Assembly (NCBI RefSeq): GCF_021018895.1
Contig: NC_079364.1
Location: 2,277,901 to 2,341,900 of the forward strand
From: Seriola aureovittata
Lineage: Eukaryota; Chordata; Actinopteri; Carangiformes; Carangidae
Direction: 5' to 3'
DNA length: 64,000 bases
This document shows, in pieces, positions 39,674-52,427 of this stretch. The notes under the pieces are model-generated. The model saw only the letters and a program-made list of their open reading frames with translations, was not told where the DNA came from and made no database searches. Position 1 is the stretch's first letter. Each line of letters begins with the position of its first letter. Made by a program: the position numbers and the translations under genes.

Positions 39674-42600
39674 GGACACATCAGCTACATTAAATAAAAC
39701 ATTGCATGAAAACACGGAGGCCATGTGCGTGAACCCTTGACATTTCCAGATATTGAACTGGCAGTGACTCATCAAGGTTGATATCTAAACAGCGGGACTC
39801 TGTATCTGTGGTCAGACCTGTTTGGTTTGTCTCAGTCAGTTCAAATTATGTTTTGATTTCAAACAGACTGTCTCCATCGCTGCCATAAAATGATCATCGG
39901 GTACGCAGAGAATTTGAAACCAGTGAGTAATAAACTAATTATAGTTAAGCTAATAACATCTAATAATAATGTGGGTGTTAGGTTATTTTTAAAGGCAACT
40001 ACAAAGTCGACATTACTGAGCAGATTCACAGGAACTGAACTGATTCAGGCATTTTTGATGGATCCGTATGAAGAGCCAGATCCAGTGTCAGTCAGACATC
40101 TTGCTCATGTCAGCCATTTTTAGGATTTGTTATTTTGTCCTCACCACTTTCCCAGTTCAATATTTAGACTTCAATTCATAAGTCAAAGGAACTGATATGA
40201 CAGTCTAGAGAGAAATCAAAAGACACTTAGCAGGGATGTGTCGAGTTGATGTACAGGATCGGGATAGAGCCCGATCCCACATATTTTCATTCTTAGCTAT
40301 TGGCAAAATAAAGCCTGATCCATTTTGTTGTCCTTTTTATGAGAACGCTAGCTCTTAAACATATCATGAATCAGCACTGAGCAGCTGTATAAAGTAGAAA
40401 AAATAAATAAATACAATAAGATATAAATATCGTGTGATCTTATCGAATATCAGCCCGAGTCTAGTCCACGTATGAAGGATCGGGATCCTACATATTATCA
40501 TGTACAGCTATTAGCGGTGTAAATCATTTTTTATGAGAAAGCCAGCTCTTACAGAAGGAGTATTCAGTTCTGCAGCCTCACTGCTGGACTTCACCAAATC
40601 CTGCACACTGCTCCTTTAACTTGGATTTGGATCGGGATCAACGTGACTCTACCTTTTAGTCTACTACTTTTGTTCTCCTCCTCATTTATTGTTCCTCCTC
40701 TCTTCCCGATCCATTTCTTTTATTGCTGCCCATTGTCTTTTGCTTCTTCTGCTGTCTCATTCTTCTCTCCTCATTTTCTCTCCTCTCTCTCCTTCGGGGA
40801 GCTGCTCTCTTATCTATTTTTATCATGCGGCCTGGAAAGAAAGCAGACAGGAACAGAGCAGAAAGGAGCAGCCATTTCACTCCGTACGATGGCCACAGTC
40901 TGAATCCTGTCATCTCCCCTCCTGCTCCCTGATTTCACCAGCCTTTTATTCCACCTTATATTCCTCCGTCTTTAACAGCGAGCCTCCCTCAGCTTCACAC
41001 TGTTTTCCTAACGCTTCCACTTTTCACCCTCGGTTATTTTTGACCCTCTACACCTTTCTGTCTCAACTTCTATTTTAGTCTTTTTCCTCTCTAGTTCTCT
41101 CTCACACCTACCACCGTTTGTTCTTTCTTCTCACTGTAAAAGCTCTTTCTCTCTCTGTGTGGTTTGCGCAGGCCAATCTGAGGAAGTTCATGGACCTCAT
41201 CCAGCATAATCAAGTGGACAAAGTGTCTAAGTTGTTGGAGAGAGGCTTCGATCCGAACTACCACGACAGCGAGACTGGTGGTAAGGCTGCGTCATGCACA
41301 CAAGCACCAAACACTCCAAGAGCACTCACAGGACTCTGCGTTTCTAGCAGAAGAAACACAAGAGCTCAGACAGAGAAAAAGAGGTGAATGAGCCAGTCAT
41401 CAAATTCTCCAGAGTCTCATTCTCCAGCCTGAACATCAGTAATCCCAATTTATGCCAAGTGCTTGGTCCAGCTCCAGCAAATGTCCTTCATCACTCTCAG
41501 GACAGTATTCACAGTGTGGCACTCAGCTGCTCGGTGGAGTTTCAGGGTGGATTCAGGTGGAGAGTTACTGGTACAGTTTGTAGGTTCAGGCTTCTCTCTG
41601 GAGCTCTAGTAACAACAGCTCGGTGAGCCAATCAGAAGAGAGGAGGCTCTGAGACTCTCTTCTGATTGGCTGACTGTTTTCTGACTGATCCAATAAAAAT
41701 ATAGCAGATTTCAGGTAAAAACACTTAGAGAAACCAAATCCTGCAAGGTTTGGATGGTGGGTCCAGGTGGGCGGGGCTTGGTGACTGCTTTGTTGTGACA
41801 TCACAAAGTTCCAGAAGTCCTGACGGCTGGTTTTAAGGCTCAGTTTCTGAATACAGGCTGTGTGCATTTCTCTGTGGACTGAGGCTTTGATACTTTCACA
41901 GTATTAATATAGAAGCTAGAGCTGATCTATAATCACACTACACATGGACACAGACCTTTACACTGGATGGACCTTTTAAAGAGGCTGAATTCAAACAGAC
42001 AGACAGAAGGAGACCGGTGGCAGCCTGCCACAGAAAACACATTTCACTCTTGTTATAATTATGACACACTACGAAGCTGAAATAATTCAGACACGGGCCA
42101 CCTCAGGTCCTGGGTCAGAGTCTTAGTTTCTTAGAAGTGGTCCCATGAAGTTGGTTGACCCAATCACAAACCAAACCTGTGGTAGCTTTCGTCTACCGTA
42201 CTGCAGGTTTCATGTGCCAGTGTTTTGAGACATCTTCGTCTGAAACTTCTGCTCCTTCCTGATACATCGAAAAGACTGGAAACTGATTTTACTTGTACTG
42301 GTCAACCTGTGAAGACTGTTGTCAGCGATGTCGGTGGAATATCCGCAATCACCTGGAGATTGTGTCTGGAGAGAGATGATGCTCTGAGCTGATTTTAAGA
42401 GGCAGAGATCTGAAATCATGAGCATGTAAACAGACACTGTTGTTGGAAAATACCCTTCAAGACGACACAGAGGGAGCCGGCAGCAGACATGCAAAACAGC
42501 CTGTTACACACCAGTGATGAGAGAGCAAACAGCTGCTGGAGTGGAGTGTGTTGCCCTCTGGCTGCGCTGAAGGATCATGTTTGTGAGTGTCTTCCAGGTG

Positions 42601-45600
42601 TGAACGTGTCAGGTGTGACTGAGGCATTCCTGTGTTCAGGACACCCTGAGTAAACACAGTCACTGCAGCCTTGTGTAGTGTGTTGTCGCCACAGTGAGAG
42701 GGCAGCGAAGGCCCGGAGTAATGAGCTGTGTCCTAATGTCAGTGTGTTCTTCACACTGCTCACAAATGTTCCATAAACGCACCGTGAGCAGGTGTTTGAT
42801 GTTCACCGGGCCGAGATAATAGTTATGGTTCCCAGTCGGAGGCAGAGGAGGAAGAATGATAAGACATCATCTCCAAACATGCGCATCCACTCACTCGCAC
42901 ACTTCATTTACTCGACAGGTGGAGCTCATGACTGTGGTTAACATCAGCTTGTGTTGTCAGGTAACTCTCTCTCTCTCTCTACGGTGGCCTCAATAGACCA
43001 AAAATAAACACTAAACATTTAGAGTTTGGAGGAAGAGAAGCAGCGCTCGCATCTTCACAGAAAGAAAACACAGTTGTTTTCACCAACAGGTAAAAGCAGT
43101 TTTTATTTACTTTTACAATCTGTGACAAACGGCATCCGGTTCTTTCCACTCGTCCTCAGCGGTGTTAGTTAGTCTTTCCAGACCGACACAGTCCCAGAGC
43201 GTCTAGATATTTAATCTGTTCTGATGTTCGTGCAAAGTCCTGATATCTTCCAAGCTCAGAGTTTGACATTTGAAGGGATTTTGGTCGAAAAACATCTGTT
43301 AAACAACAAACATCCTTCCAGAGGTTTTAGATCTTTGGACGCTCCCATTCACAGTGGAATAGAGCAACTTCTTCCTCCTGACTTTTAGTGCACACATCAG
43401 GAATATAATCAGACATATGATGGAGCTTTGACAGGAGTTATGTACATTATCAACCACTTGTATTGAAGTAGTTTAAACCTTCGTCTGGTTCGTCACTGTG
43501 AGAGAATGTCAGTGACCTGGATGTCGCTCAGTCCTGCTGCGTTTCACAAGCTAAATAAAAGGATGTGAACACTGGGGAGTATGAAGCACGATAGAGTTGG
43601 ATCGTATAGAAGAGCTGCCTCCAGCTTTTTCGGAGGGGATGTCAGTGGGTGAAATCCGGCTCACAACGCCCACTGCAGCTTCCTACACCCGGACTCCTAC
43701 ACCCGGACTCCTACACCCAGACTCCTACACCCGGACTCCTACACCCGGACTCCTACACCCGGACTCCTACACCTGGACTCCTACACCTGGACTCCTACAC
43801 CTGGACTCCTACACCCAGACTCCTACACCTGGACTCCCCTTGTGTCGACTGTAAATCCAGTTTAAGCTAAACACACAAAGTCATTCCTGGAGTTCACTGA
43901 ACAAAGTGTTTTATATGTAACAGCAACAGCCGTATTTTCCTTTAAAGCCGTGCCCCACCCAGAATCTACCTGCTCGGACAGACGCTCTGATGTCTGCGAA
44001 GAACAGCAGCACAGACAGATCAGGGTTTAAAACAGTGGAGATTTAGATTTTTTTTTTTTTTTACTGGGTCAAAACTGAAATCAAAAGTGAACGCCATGAA
44101 TTCAGGCTGCAAAGGAGCACAATGGGTTAAACCCACTTTTCAAAAGGTGGTGAGAGTTTCATGCAAAAGATTTTGACTGTTTACTCTCGAACATCAACAT
44201 CCAACATTAAGATAAAAACAGCATTTAAAAGCAATTTAAAAATAGATAAATAAAAATATTTCAATAAGTCATAACGATTGCTTAAAATCAGGCATCATTT
44301 TAAAAGAAGTGCTGCAATGATAAAAGACATTAAAACAAGCAAATACAAACATTACACAAGATTAAAAATAATGTAATTTAATGATTAGCTGAAGTAAACT
44401 CTGATGTTTAAAGCCCTGATTTAAATGAGCTGACAGTCGGCGCAGATCTCAGGTGTTCAGGAAGCTGTTCCACAGGTGAACTTGAGGGTCTGGAAGCTTC
44501 ATATCGAGACCATTTAGTGCTTCACAGACGAGTAGGATTTAAAAATCAGTGGCCTTATAATTGGTCATTTGCTTGGCTGTGTGAGTATCCAGACTGACAG
44601 GAAACAAGTCTTTTAGTGAACGCGCTGCAGGGAGTCGGGTGAGGAGCTGAGCTTGTGGACTGAAAACTGTACGAGGCTCAGCTGCTCTGACACACGGCGA
44701 CACTAATAAGCCGGCGAGGACTCGTGAAGAGGCTCTGTGAGGAGGAAAACCTCGCTGCTTTATCTCTGGAAAGAACAAAAGAAACCCTCCGCTCTGAAGA
44801 GGGTCCTTTTAGTGCGGCGCCGTCTTCCTGGGAGGAGGGATTACCTCAACAGATTTCAGAGCTGTGAACGTTCACCAGTCACCTGAAGCAGCCTGCGTTT
44901 AAAAGCTCATTACTGTCATTTAGCTCTTCACTCCACCGGCCACAATTATGTTTATTTACGAGTGTTTAATGAATATGTTAAGGGTATCTCAGCGGTGCAG
45001 GGGCTTTTAACAGAAGCCAGTGAGTGGACAGAGATTGGCCAGAAAAAAAAAAAAGGTGTTGTATTGAGGGAAATAAAGGGTCATAAGGAGAGAGGGTTAT
45101 TAAGCCGAGGATTGAGGTTCTCTTAATGGGCTTTGAGAGCTATTGTTTACCTTATTGCTGAGGGCGAGACACATTCACGGATAAGGACTTGTTGCTCAGG
45201 TGAAGCTCTCCATGTGATCATTAAATAAAACAAAATAAAAACACTTCTCTTCTTCCTGCTGCTCACGTCTGCACAGTCAGATAAAATCCAGGCTGATTTC
45301 TCCCCCCAGAAGAGGCTATTTAATCTCCTACAACGTGAGAACAATGAGAAATTATTTTTTCAGATGCTGGAAAGTTGCACTATCACAGCACACAGGGAGG
45401 TTTCGTTTCCTCTGCTATACGTTTTGTCCCCGTTTCACTGCACCGGGCTCTGTGTTCTGTCCACCTCCTCACAGCCACAGGAAGGAGATTTTCACAATAA
45501 AAAAACACTCAAACACACACAGAATTCAAATCCATGTTGGTGGGAGCCAGTCACTCAGAGGAAGCTGCAGCTTGTTGACAAGAAAAACTCTGATTCATAT

Positions 45601-48600
45601 TGTTCTGATAAACACACAGTGTTCATGTTAATCTCATCAGAGGAAGTGTGACAGAAACCCAGGACTGTCATGACATTGTCCTGCCTGAATGTTCAAGCAC
45701 AGATCATCATGGAAACAGGGACTTTAATTAAAACCCTCTGAGGTCTGACGGCATTTTCCTGATTCCTACTTCATCTCTTAAATTCACCTTTTAAAGGGAA
45801 CTTGCATATAACATAAGACCCGAGTGTTTTATGTCACAATTCTCAGAACAATCTCGGCTCCTTCTGCAACGAGGCGCCTTTTTGTCGCAGAGCAAAGACG
45901 TCATTCGACCCAAATGCTGAAAAACTGAAGCCTGGTTTTTGAAATTCTTCAAATCTCTTGTGAAAACGAACCTTTACAGATGTGGATGTTTTGGTGCTTG
46001 AAATGTGTTTATCGAAGTCTATAGGTTCATAAAAATAGTGCAACATGTGAGTAAAATAGTAGATAAATGCGTGAATTGGTGAAACTATGAGACCATATTT
46101 GTACGCTGTATTATCGCAAAGCAGCGACGGATGAAGTGACGGCTACGGCGTTCAGCACTTCCTACCGTTGCAGCTCGACTGTCTACTACAGGAGAGAGAC
46201 TAGTTCGCCGTACCCTGTAATACGTTAAAGATTTAGTGGGTAATTATACGTTTTTGTCACATTTAACTCTGTCATTTCGTTTATATTCAGTCATACCGTC
46301 AGTAGTTTTATGGATAATGAGTATATTTGTTAAAGATACCTGATAATCTGACATGTAGCACAAACCTCCATCCTCTGTGTGTTGATGGAACCGTGACGCT
46401 GTCCGTGGTGCTGAAGTGACAGACGGGTTTATACAAACTCCTCATCTGATATTAAATTGTCTCTCGGGTCATTTTAAGAGACGTATTGTGTCAACCTTCA
46501 GAGCGTCCGCAGTTTCCTGAAGAAGTGAAGTAGCCATTGTTACATGTTGCTTAGTGATCTTTGATTTCCGTCACTACGGCAACGTGTTGGAATATATACA
46601 GTCGCTGCTTAAAGTCCATTTTATGAACTCATGAACTCAAACAGACAAAACACAAACAACTTCAGAAAACATCTTCATCAGTTTGACAACATGAGCTGCA
46701 AATACTCACAACACAACAGGAAGTGTTTCCAAGGGACACCTGCACTTGTTGTTCAAAGTCCCAGCCTGGTTCATCACTATTCAGTGTCCCCTGGAAACAC
46801 TGACTGAGCTCTCAGGGCCACCGTACATTTAGGTGTTGAAGGGAAACATATTGAATTTCTCAACAATGGTTCAAGCATGAACTTTTCTTCTGTGCACAAA
46901 AAAGAATTTAAATCATTTCTGTTCATGTCTTGATCACATTAGGAGAACAGCCTCACGTTAGCACCAGGTTCACTAGTGTTCCCCACTCAACCAAAGATGT
47001 TCCCTCAGTTAAAGACGCTCCACTTTGTGCTGTTTCTCCGGGATGAACTGTTTTAAAGTTGCACTTTACCCGACTCTGCTGGCTCAACAGTACACTGTAA
47101 AAAAAGAGTATGTACTAGAGGAGTGAAATGAGGACACATGAGTTGTGTCAGTGTCTTGTTTTGATGACCTCATTCAGTGATGTCTTAATCACCTAAAAGT
47201 TTTTTTTTATAACTCTAATGAGTTGTGACGGATGATTGACCTGCTTCTTTCAGCCTCTTTAACATCAGTGTAGAGACGATAACAACCTGATCAACGACAG
47301 GAGAGAAATCTGAGATGAGTGCAAGTGTCATCATCATTCATACTAACTCCTCTTCCTCTTTAACCTTCTTAACATTCACACACAGAGAACACAGACATCT
47401 GAACCCTGCCTGTGTTTACATCAGGGGTGTTTGTGTATCTTTTGTTTATCAGTTCATACATTAAGTGTAATTGTTCTCTTTTGTATTGTAGTCATGGTTA
47501 CAGACTCTCTCCACCTCCTGACACTTGTATCTGAGTCTGATTCATTTGTGCGTGTTTTGTCTCCTTTTTCTTGGCAAAGCTCAAGAAGAATTTGACCGAT
47601 AGCATAATTATTTCAGTTTGTTTTGCTTCAAATTTTCTATAGATATCGGGATAATATCTTTATTGTGAATTCTTTTGGCCACAATACTTGTGCAGTGGAA
47701 ATCGGATGTATGAAATAAACGAGTTTCACAGATCGTCTGAACAGCCTCTTTAACTGCAGACGGTCTGTCCTCAGCATTTCTCCAGGTAAAAGTCGTCAGA
47801 CATTCGCTGCCCTCTCAGCAGGTGGTCTCGATTATCCTCATCTACAGGGGCGGGTGGCATCTCCACAGGATAAACTGAAGATTTCCTGTCTTACAATAAA
47901 ACTGAAGACGCTTTTAGAGAGAGCAGCAGATTACCCTCGACTTCACAACAAAAGAAAAACACAGGATCAGTTCATTTAGAGTGAAATCACTGTTTTTAGC
48001 CCCGGAGCTGCCAAATCCTTCACCTGCGTGTTTCACAGCTGTAATTACAGAGTCAGACTCTGTGAGTGTGGATGGAAGCAGCAGGTGAGTCTGAGGCAAC
48101 CTTCCCTGGGACCAGGCTCCCCTCATGTAGACATGTCTGTGGTGCTTCTTTTCTTAACGACGCCGTGTTTTCCCTGGTTGATGCTGCTTCATGAAATATT
48201 AAATGTCTGCGTCTCGTTTACCCGTAATTGGAGAGCGTGACATTAAACAAAGCAAACAGAAGAATATAAGCAGTGTTTTCCCAGGTGGATCGTAAAGCAG
48301 AAACAAACTGTGCCGTCACATCCTCAGTTTCAGTCTCTGGAGCTGCTGCTTTTACCTGCGATAATTCAGATCAGGGTATTATTAGAGTTTGTATATGAGC
48401 TTGTGAAAACCCGTTATCATTATTATGACTGTTATTCTGCTCCTCATTAGGGAGACATAAAGTCTGTGTCTGGCTTGTTTTGCCAGAGTGCCCCCTGACG
48501 TTTGCCGCCCACCTGGACGGCGTGGTGGAGATGATCAAGGTGCTGAGGAACGGAGGAGCTCACCTGGACTTCAGGGCCAAAGACGGCATGACCGCCCTCC

Positions 48601-49572
48601 ACAAAGCCGCGAGGTCCAAGAACCACGTCACACTCACGGTAAAGGAGCAGGAACACTTTTCACACCTGCTCACCTGCATGCTCAGACAAGCAAAACCTTA
48701 CAGTGCACTTTAATGAACAGATAACTTACTATCACAGTTTTCTTTCTTGTGTTTCATTTAAAACTTTTAGCAGCTGTGATATTTTAATCAGTTGTAGTTT
48801 GTAACATTAGTTTTAAAGGTCCCATATTTTCCTCTTCTGTTGATATCCAAAAGATGCATTTCTGGTTTTAAGAACCAAAAAACATCTCAGTGTAGTCAAC
48901 CTTAGCACAATTCATTAAAGCTGCTCTTATCAATAATATCAATTTTATTTTAAAAGTCCTATACTTTTCACTTTGTGTTGAGAGGTGTATTTTTGAACTT
49001 CGGACAGAGCAAGGCTTGCTGTTTGCTCCTCCTTCCAGTCTTTATGCTAAGCTAAGCTAATCACCTTCAGGCTCCAGCTTAAAGCTCCATATTTTCTTCT
49101 TCTTCTATGTTTTATTTTGAAGGGTTGATCCATAAGAAGATATATTTGTGGTTTTAAGAACCAAAAACCATCTCAGTGTAGTTTTAAATACTCAGAGAAA
49201 CCAAATCCTGCAAGGTTTGGATGGTGGGTCCAGGTGGGCGGGGCTTGGTGACTGCTTTGTTGTGACATCACAAAGTTCCAGAAGTCCTGACGGCTGGTTT
49301 TAAGGCTCAGTTTCTGAATACAGGCTGTGTGCATTTCTCTGTGGACTGAGGCTTTGATACTTTCACAGTATTAATATAGAAGCTAGAGCTGATCTATAAT
49401 CACACTACACATGGACACAGACCTTTACACTGGAGGAGCTTTAAAGAACTTTAGAAATAAAGTTTATAATACTGATGATGATAGTTATGATTATAATTCT
49501 GAATTGGCTGCAAACCTTTCTTAATAAATCAAACGTCGCTTTTCTGTATGTTTTTGACCCCCTGTCTCACCC

Positions 49573-49622
<50 letters not shown>

Positions 49623-51544
49623 GTTGTCCGTCCTCAGACGCTGCTGGAGTTGGGAGCATCTCCAGACTACAAGGACAGCCGCGGTCTGACTCCTCTGTAC
49701 CACAGTGTGGTGGTGGGTGGAGACCCGGGCTGCTGCGAGCTCCTGCTGAACCACCACGCTTCAGTCTGCTGCCAGGACGAGAACGGCTGGCATGAGGTTC
49801 ACCAGGTAAACACACACACACACACACACACAGGAGCACAGAGAGGTTTTTGGCAGTGTGTTCAGCTGGAACAGCTTGTGTTGTGAAAGCATTGCTAAAG
49901 CACACACAGACACACACGCAGCCTTCTCCGGCTGTGGGCGACCATCTTGGCAGCTGTTCCCCCGCTGAAGTAGATAAAGCCATTTAAAGAGAGCCACCCT
50001 GCAGCAGTGACAAACTAAGAGCGTCTCCACACACACACACACACACACACTGCTGCGTGAATGTGTGTGTGTGCGCGTGCGTTCAGGCCATCAGCTTTAT
50101 CAGATTGCTCATATCTCTCTTCCTGTCGAGTTGCAAAATCTCTGCCTTCCCCATCTGTCCCGTTTCAGACACGATAACAATCAGCTGTCAGACAGGACAG
50201 TGAACAACTGAGCGGCTGCCGCTGGCTCCAGGGAGCAGCCACGAGCACCCAGAATGCCTCAGGGCCATCAAAGACCTCTCCTAAGTATTTATAGTTATCC
50301 ATGTTTGTTCATGTGAAAATCAACCGAAGTCATTTTGGTCACAGTATTCTGTGAACAAGTAAAAACTTCACCATCAATGACAATAAAAAATGTTACAGCT
50401 GTGTCCTCGCCAAATCAACTGTTCTCACATTTTGTGTGATGATCTGAGGCGTGAAAATAAACTCAAGTTTATATAATTCAGTCGCAGACTTTAATGTGCC
50501 GAGGTCTGTTTGTCAAAAACCAAACGCACAAATGTGCCAGAGAAATGAATGTTTGAACACAGAGTCAGTAACTTCTGCCTCTTTCAATCAGAACGATAAG
50601 AAAAGACGGCGTTGGGTGATGTCATGAAATAGTGTTGGATCATGGGAGATGTTGTCTAATCTCCTCCCGGTTTGGATTCCTTCAGTGTCAGTGGTTCAGG
50701 AAATCAAACAGACCCGGTGAATATAACTGTTAAAAACACTGAATGAAGCAGTTTCACATTTAAAGTCAGAGTTTGAGCGACGCCGTACGGAGGACAGAGA
50801 CTCAGGGAGGAGTTGGAGCTGAGATTGATGCTAAACCTTGTTCTGATTGTTTCTTTAATAACTTATGAAACAGACGTTCAGGAGGTTTTTACCAGCAGCT
50901 GAATTCTCCACAGAGGTTTCCTCCTCTCCATAAACAGACCAGGGGATTAAAACCAGTGGAAACTCTGAATAAAACAGTTTCACTTTAAAAAGTGGACGTC
51001 TCCAGCAGCTGGAGCTGAGCTGTCCAACGTGTCCTCAGCTTGTTTCTCTGATAACTTCAGATCCAAACGTCCGACGACTAAAATCCTTCATCTGGTTCAA
51101 ACATGGAGCTGAAAACCACTGAGGTGTAAAAAGTGAACCATAAAAATGTGACTTAAAACAGTTTTTTCTGTCAAACACGACACGAGCACATAGAGGATGT
51201 GATGTCACTGACACGGAGCGTTACCATGATTAAAATCACAGATTTCTCTGGTTTGAGAATTGATGGAAACATTTGAGATAATATAAGAACACAACTCAAC
51301 AACTTGTAGAAGACAAGTCTGACCGTTTTAAGACGTTTTAATGAAGGAAAGTTACAGATTATAACTTTAAATGAACAGAACAACCAACAGATGTTACAGA
51401 TGTCAGATCATCAGTCTGCACAGTGACACATTTAAATATAATCCTCGGAAGCAGCTGACATGAGATTCATGTCGAACTAAAAACATAAAAACAGTCGAGA
51501 CAAATCAAACCTAATGTTCCTCCTGCCTGCGTCCCTCTGCTCAC

Positions 51545-51576
<32 letters not shown>

Positions 51577-52062
51577 TTCTTCTCACTGTGAACTGCTCTG
51601 GTTGATAAGCAGCCATTTCAGTTATTGTCCTTCCTTCACAAATGTCTCCGTCTCTGAAATAAGCCACGGTGTAAATAGGCCGTTTCTAAATAACCCCCCC
51701 CCCCCCTTCTTGTGTTAAACAGCTGACTGTCGCCATGACCCCAGAACATTAAAGACATTTACTGAGAAAACTGCCTCATAAAAGCAGCAGCCTGTGTTTC
51801 AAATCGTTTCTCGCCCTGATGGATGTTCTGCTGTTGTGAAAATGTGCGTTATATTGTGTTTGAGTCACACACGTGTTTATCAGATTATTGTTGAGTCTCG
51901 TCCTTCCCTCCGTCTCCTGATGACGGGGTTCAAGCTCAGGCTGCAGCTGCTTCGCCTCTCGATGTTGTCTCCTCTGCAGCACACTGACATCTAGTGTTCA
52001 AACCCTCTCACTGCAGCAGGGGAGGCGTCGCAGGCTTTATCTGACAGTGAACTTTGTTTCTC

Positions 52063-52107
<45 letters not shown>

Positions 52108-52393
52108 GTGTGCATACAGGCGTGTCGTCATGGCCACGTGCAACACCTGGAGCATCTGCTGTTCTATGGAGCAAACATGAGCGCCCAGAATGCCTCGGGA
52201 AACACCGCTCTACACATCTGTGCCCTGTACAACCAGGTGAGCAGGGGCGTGCGTGCGTGCGTGTGTGCGTGTGTGCGTGTGCGCGTTTCTGTCATTGACA
52301 CAGATGTGTGTATGTTTAGGTGCACACACCACCACTGGATCGACCTGATGCTATTTTAAGCTGCTGAGCTCTTCCAGCAGAAATGTGGAGCAT

Positions 52394-52427
<34 letters not shown>

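Larger units (their letters stand above)
38174..41171 (+). other. shank2: shank2 intron 3 (3.0 kb)
   Basis: Starts gtacac and ends ttgcgcag. Contains the GA and CA tracts at 39.5 kb, the second GGATCGGGATAGAG repeat and a long pyrimidine-rich stretch (about 40660-41160) leading to the acceptor. Confidence 0.9.
41281..48486 (+). other. shank2: shank2 intron 4 (7.2 kb)
   Basis: Starts gtaagg and ends ttgccag. Holds TTAA element copy 4 and the 14-bp minisatellite. The stretch 44000-48400 is otherwise non-coding with no clear element. Confidence 0.88.
48639..49637 (+). other. shank2: shank2 intron 5 (1.0 kb)
   Basis: Starts gtaaag and ends tcctcag. More than half is repeat: a TTAA-element fragment, the flanking repeat, element copy 5 and a CA tract. 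Confidence 0.9.
49806..52119 (+). other. shank2: shank2 intron 6 (2.3 kb)
   Basis: Starts gtaaac and ends gcatacag. Contains CA tracts at both ends of the first 250 bp, copy B of the second TTAA family, a GAT repeat, C13 and the TG tract at the acceptor. Confidence 0.9.

Noticed and set aside
43597..43870. Pro/Thr-rich peptide repeat frames
   Set aside because: All frames are open because of the 14-bp minisatellite, with no codon bias or splice context.
48488..48724. Alternative frame over shank2 exon 5 giving MPPDVCRPPGRRGG
   Set aside because: A shadow of the real ankyrin-coding frame on the same strand.
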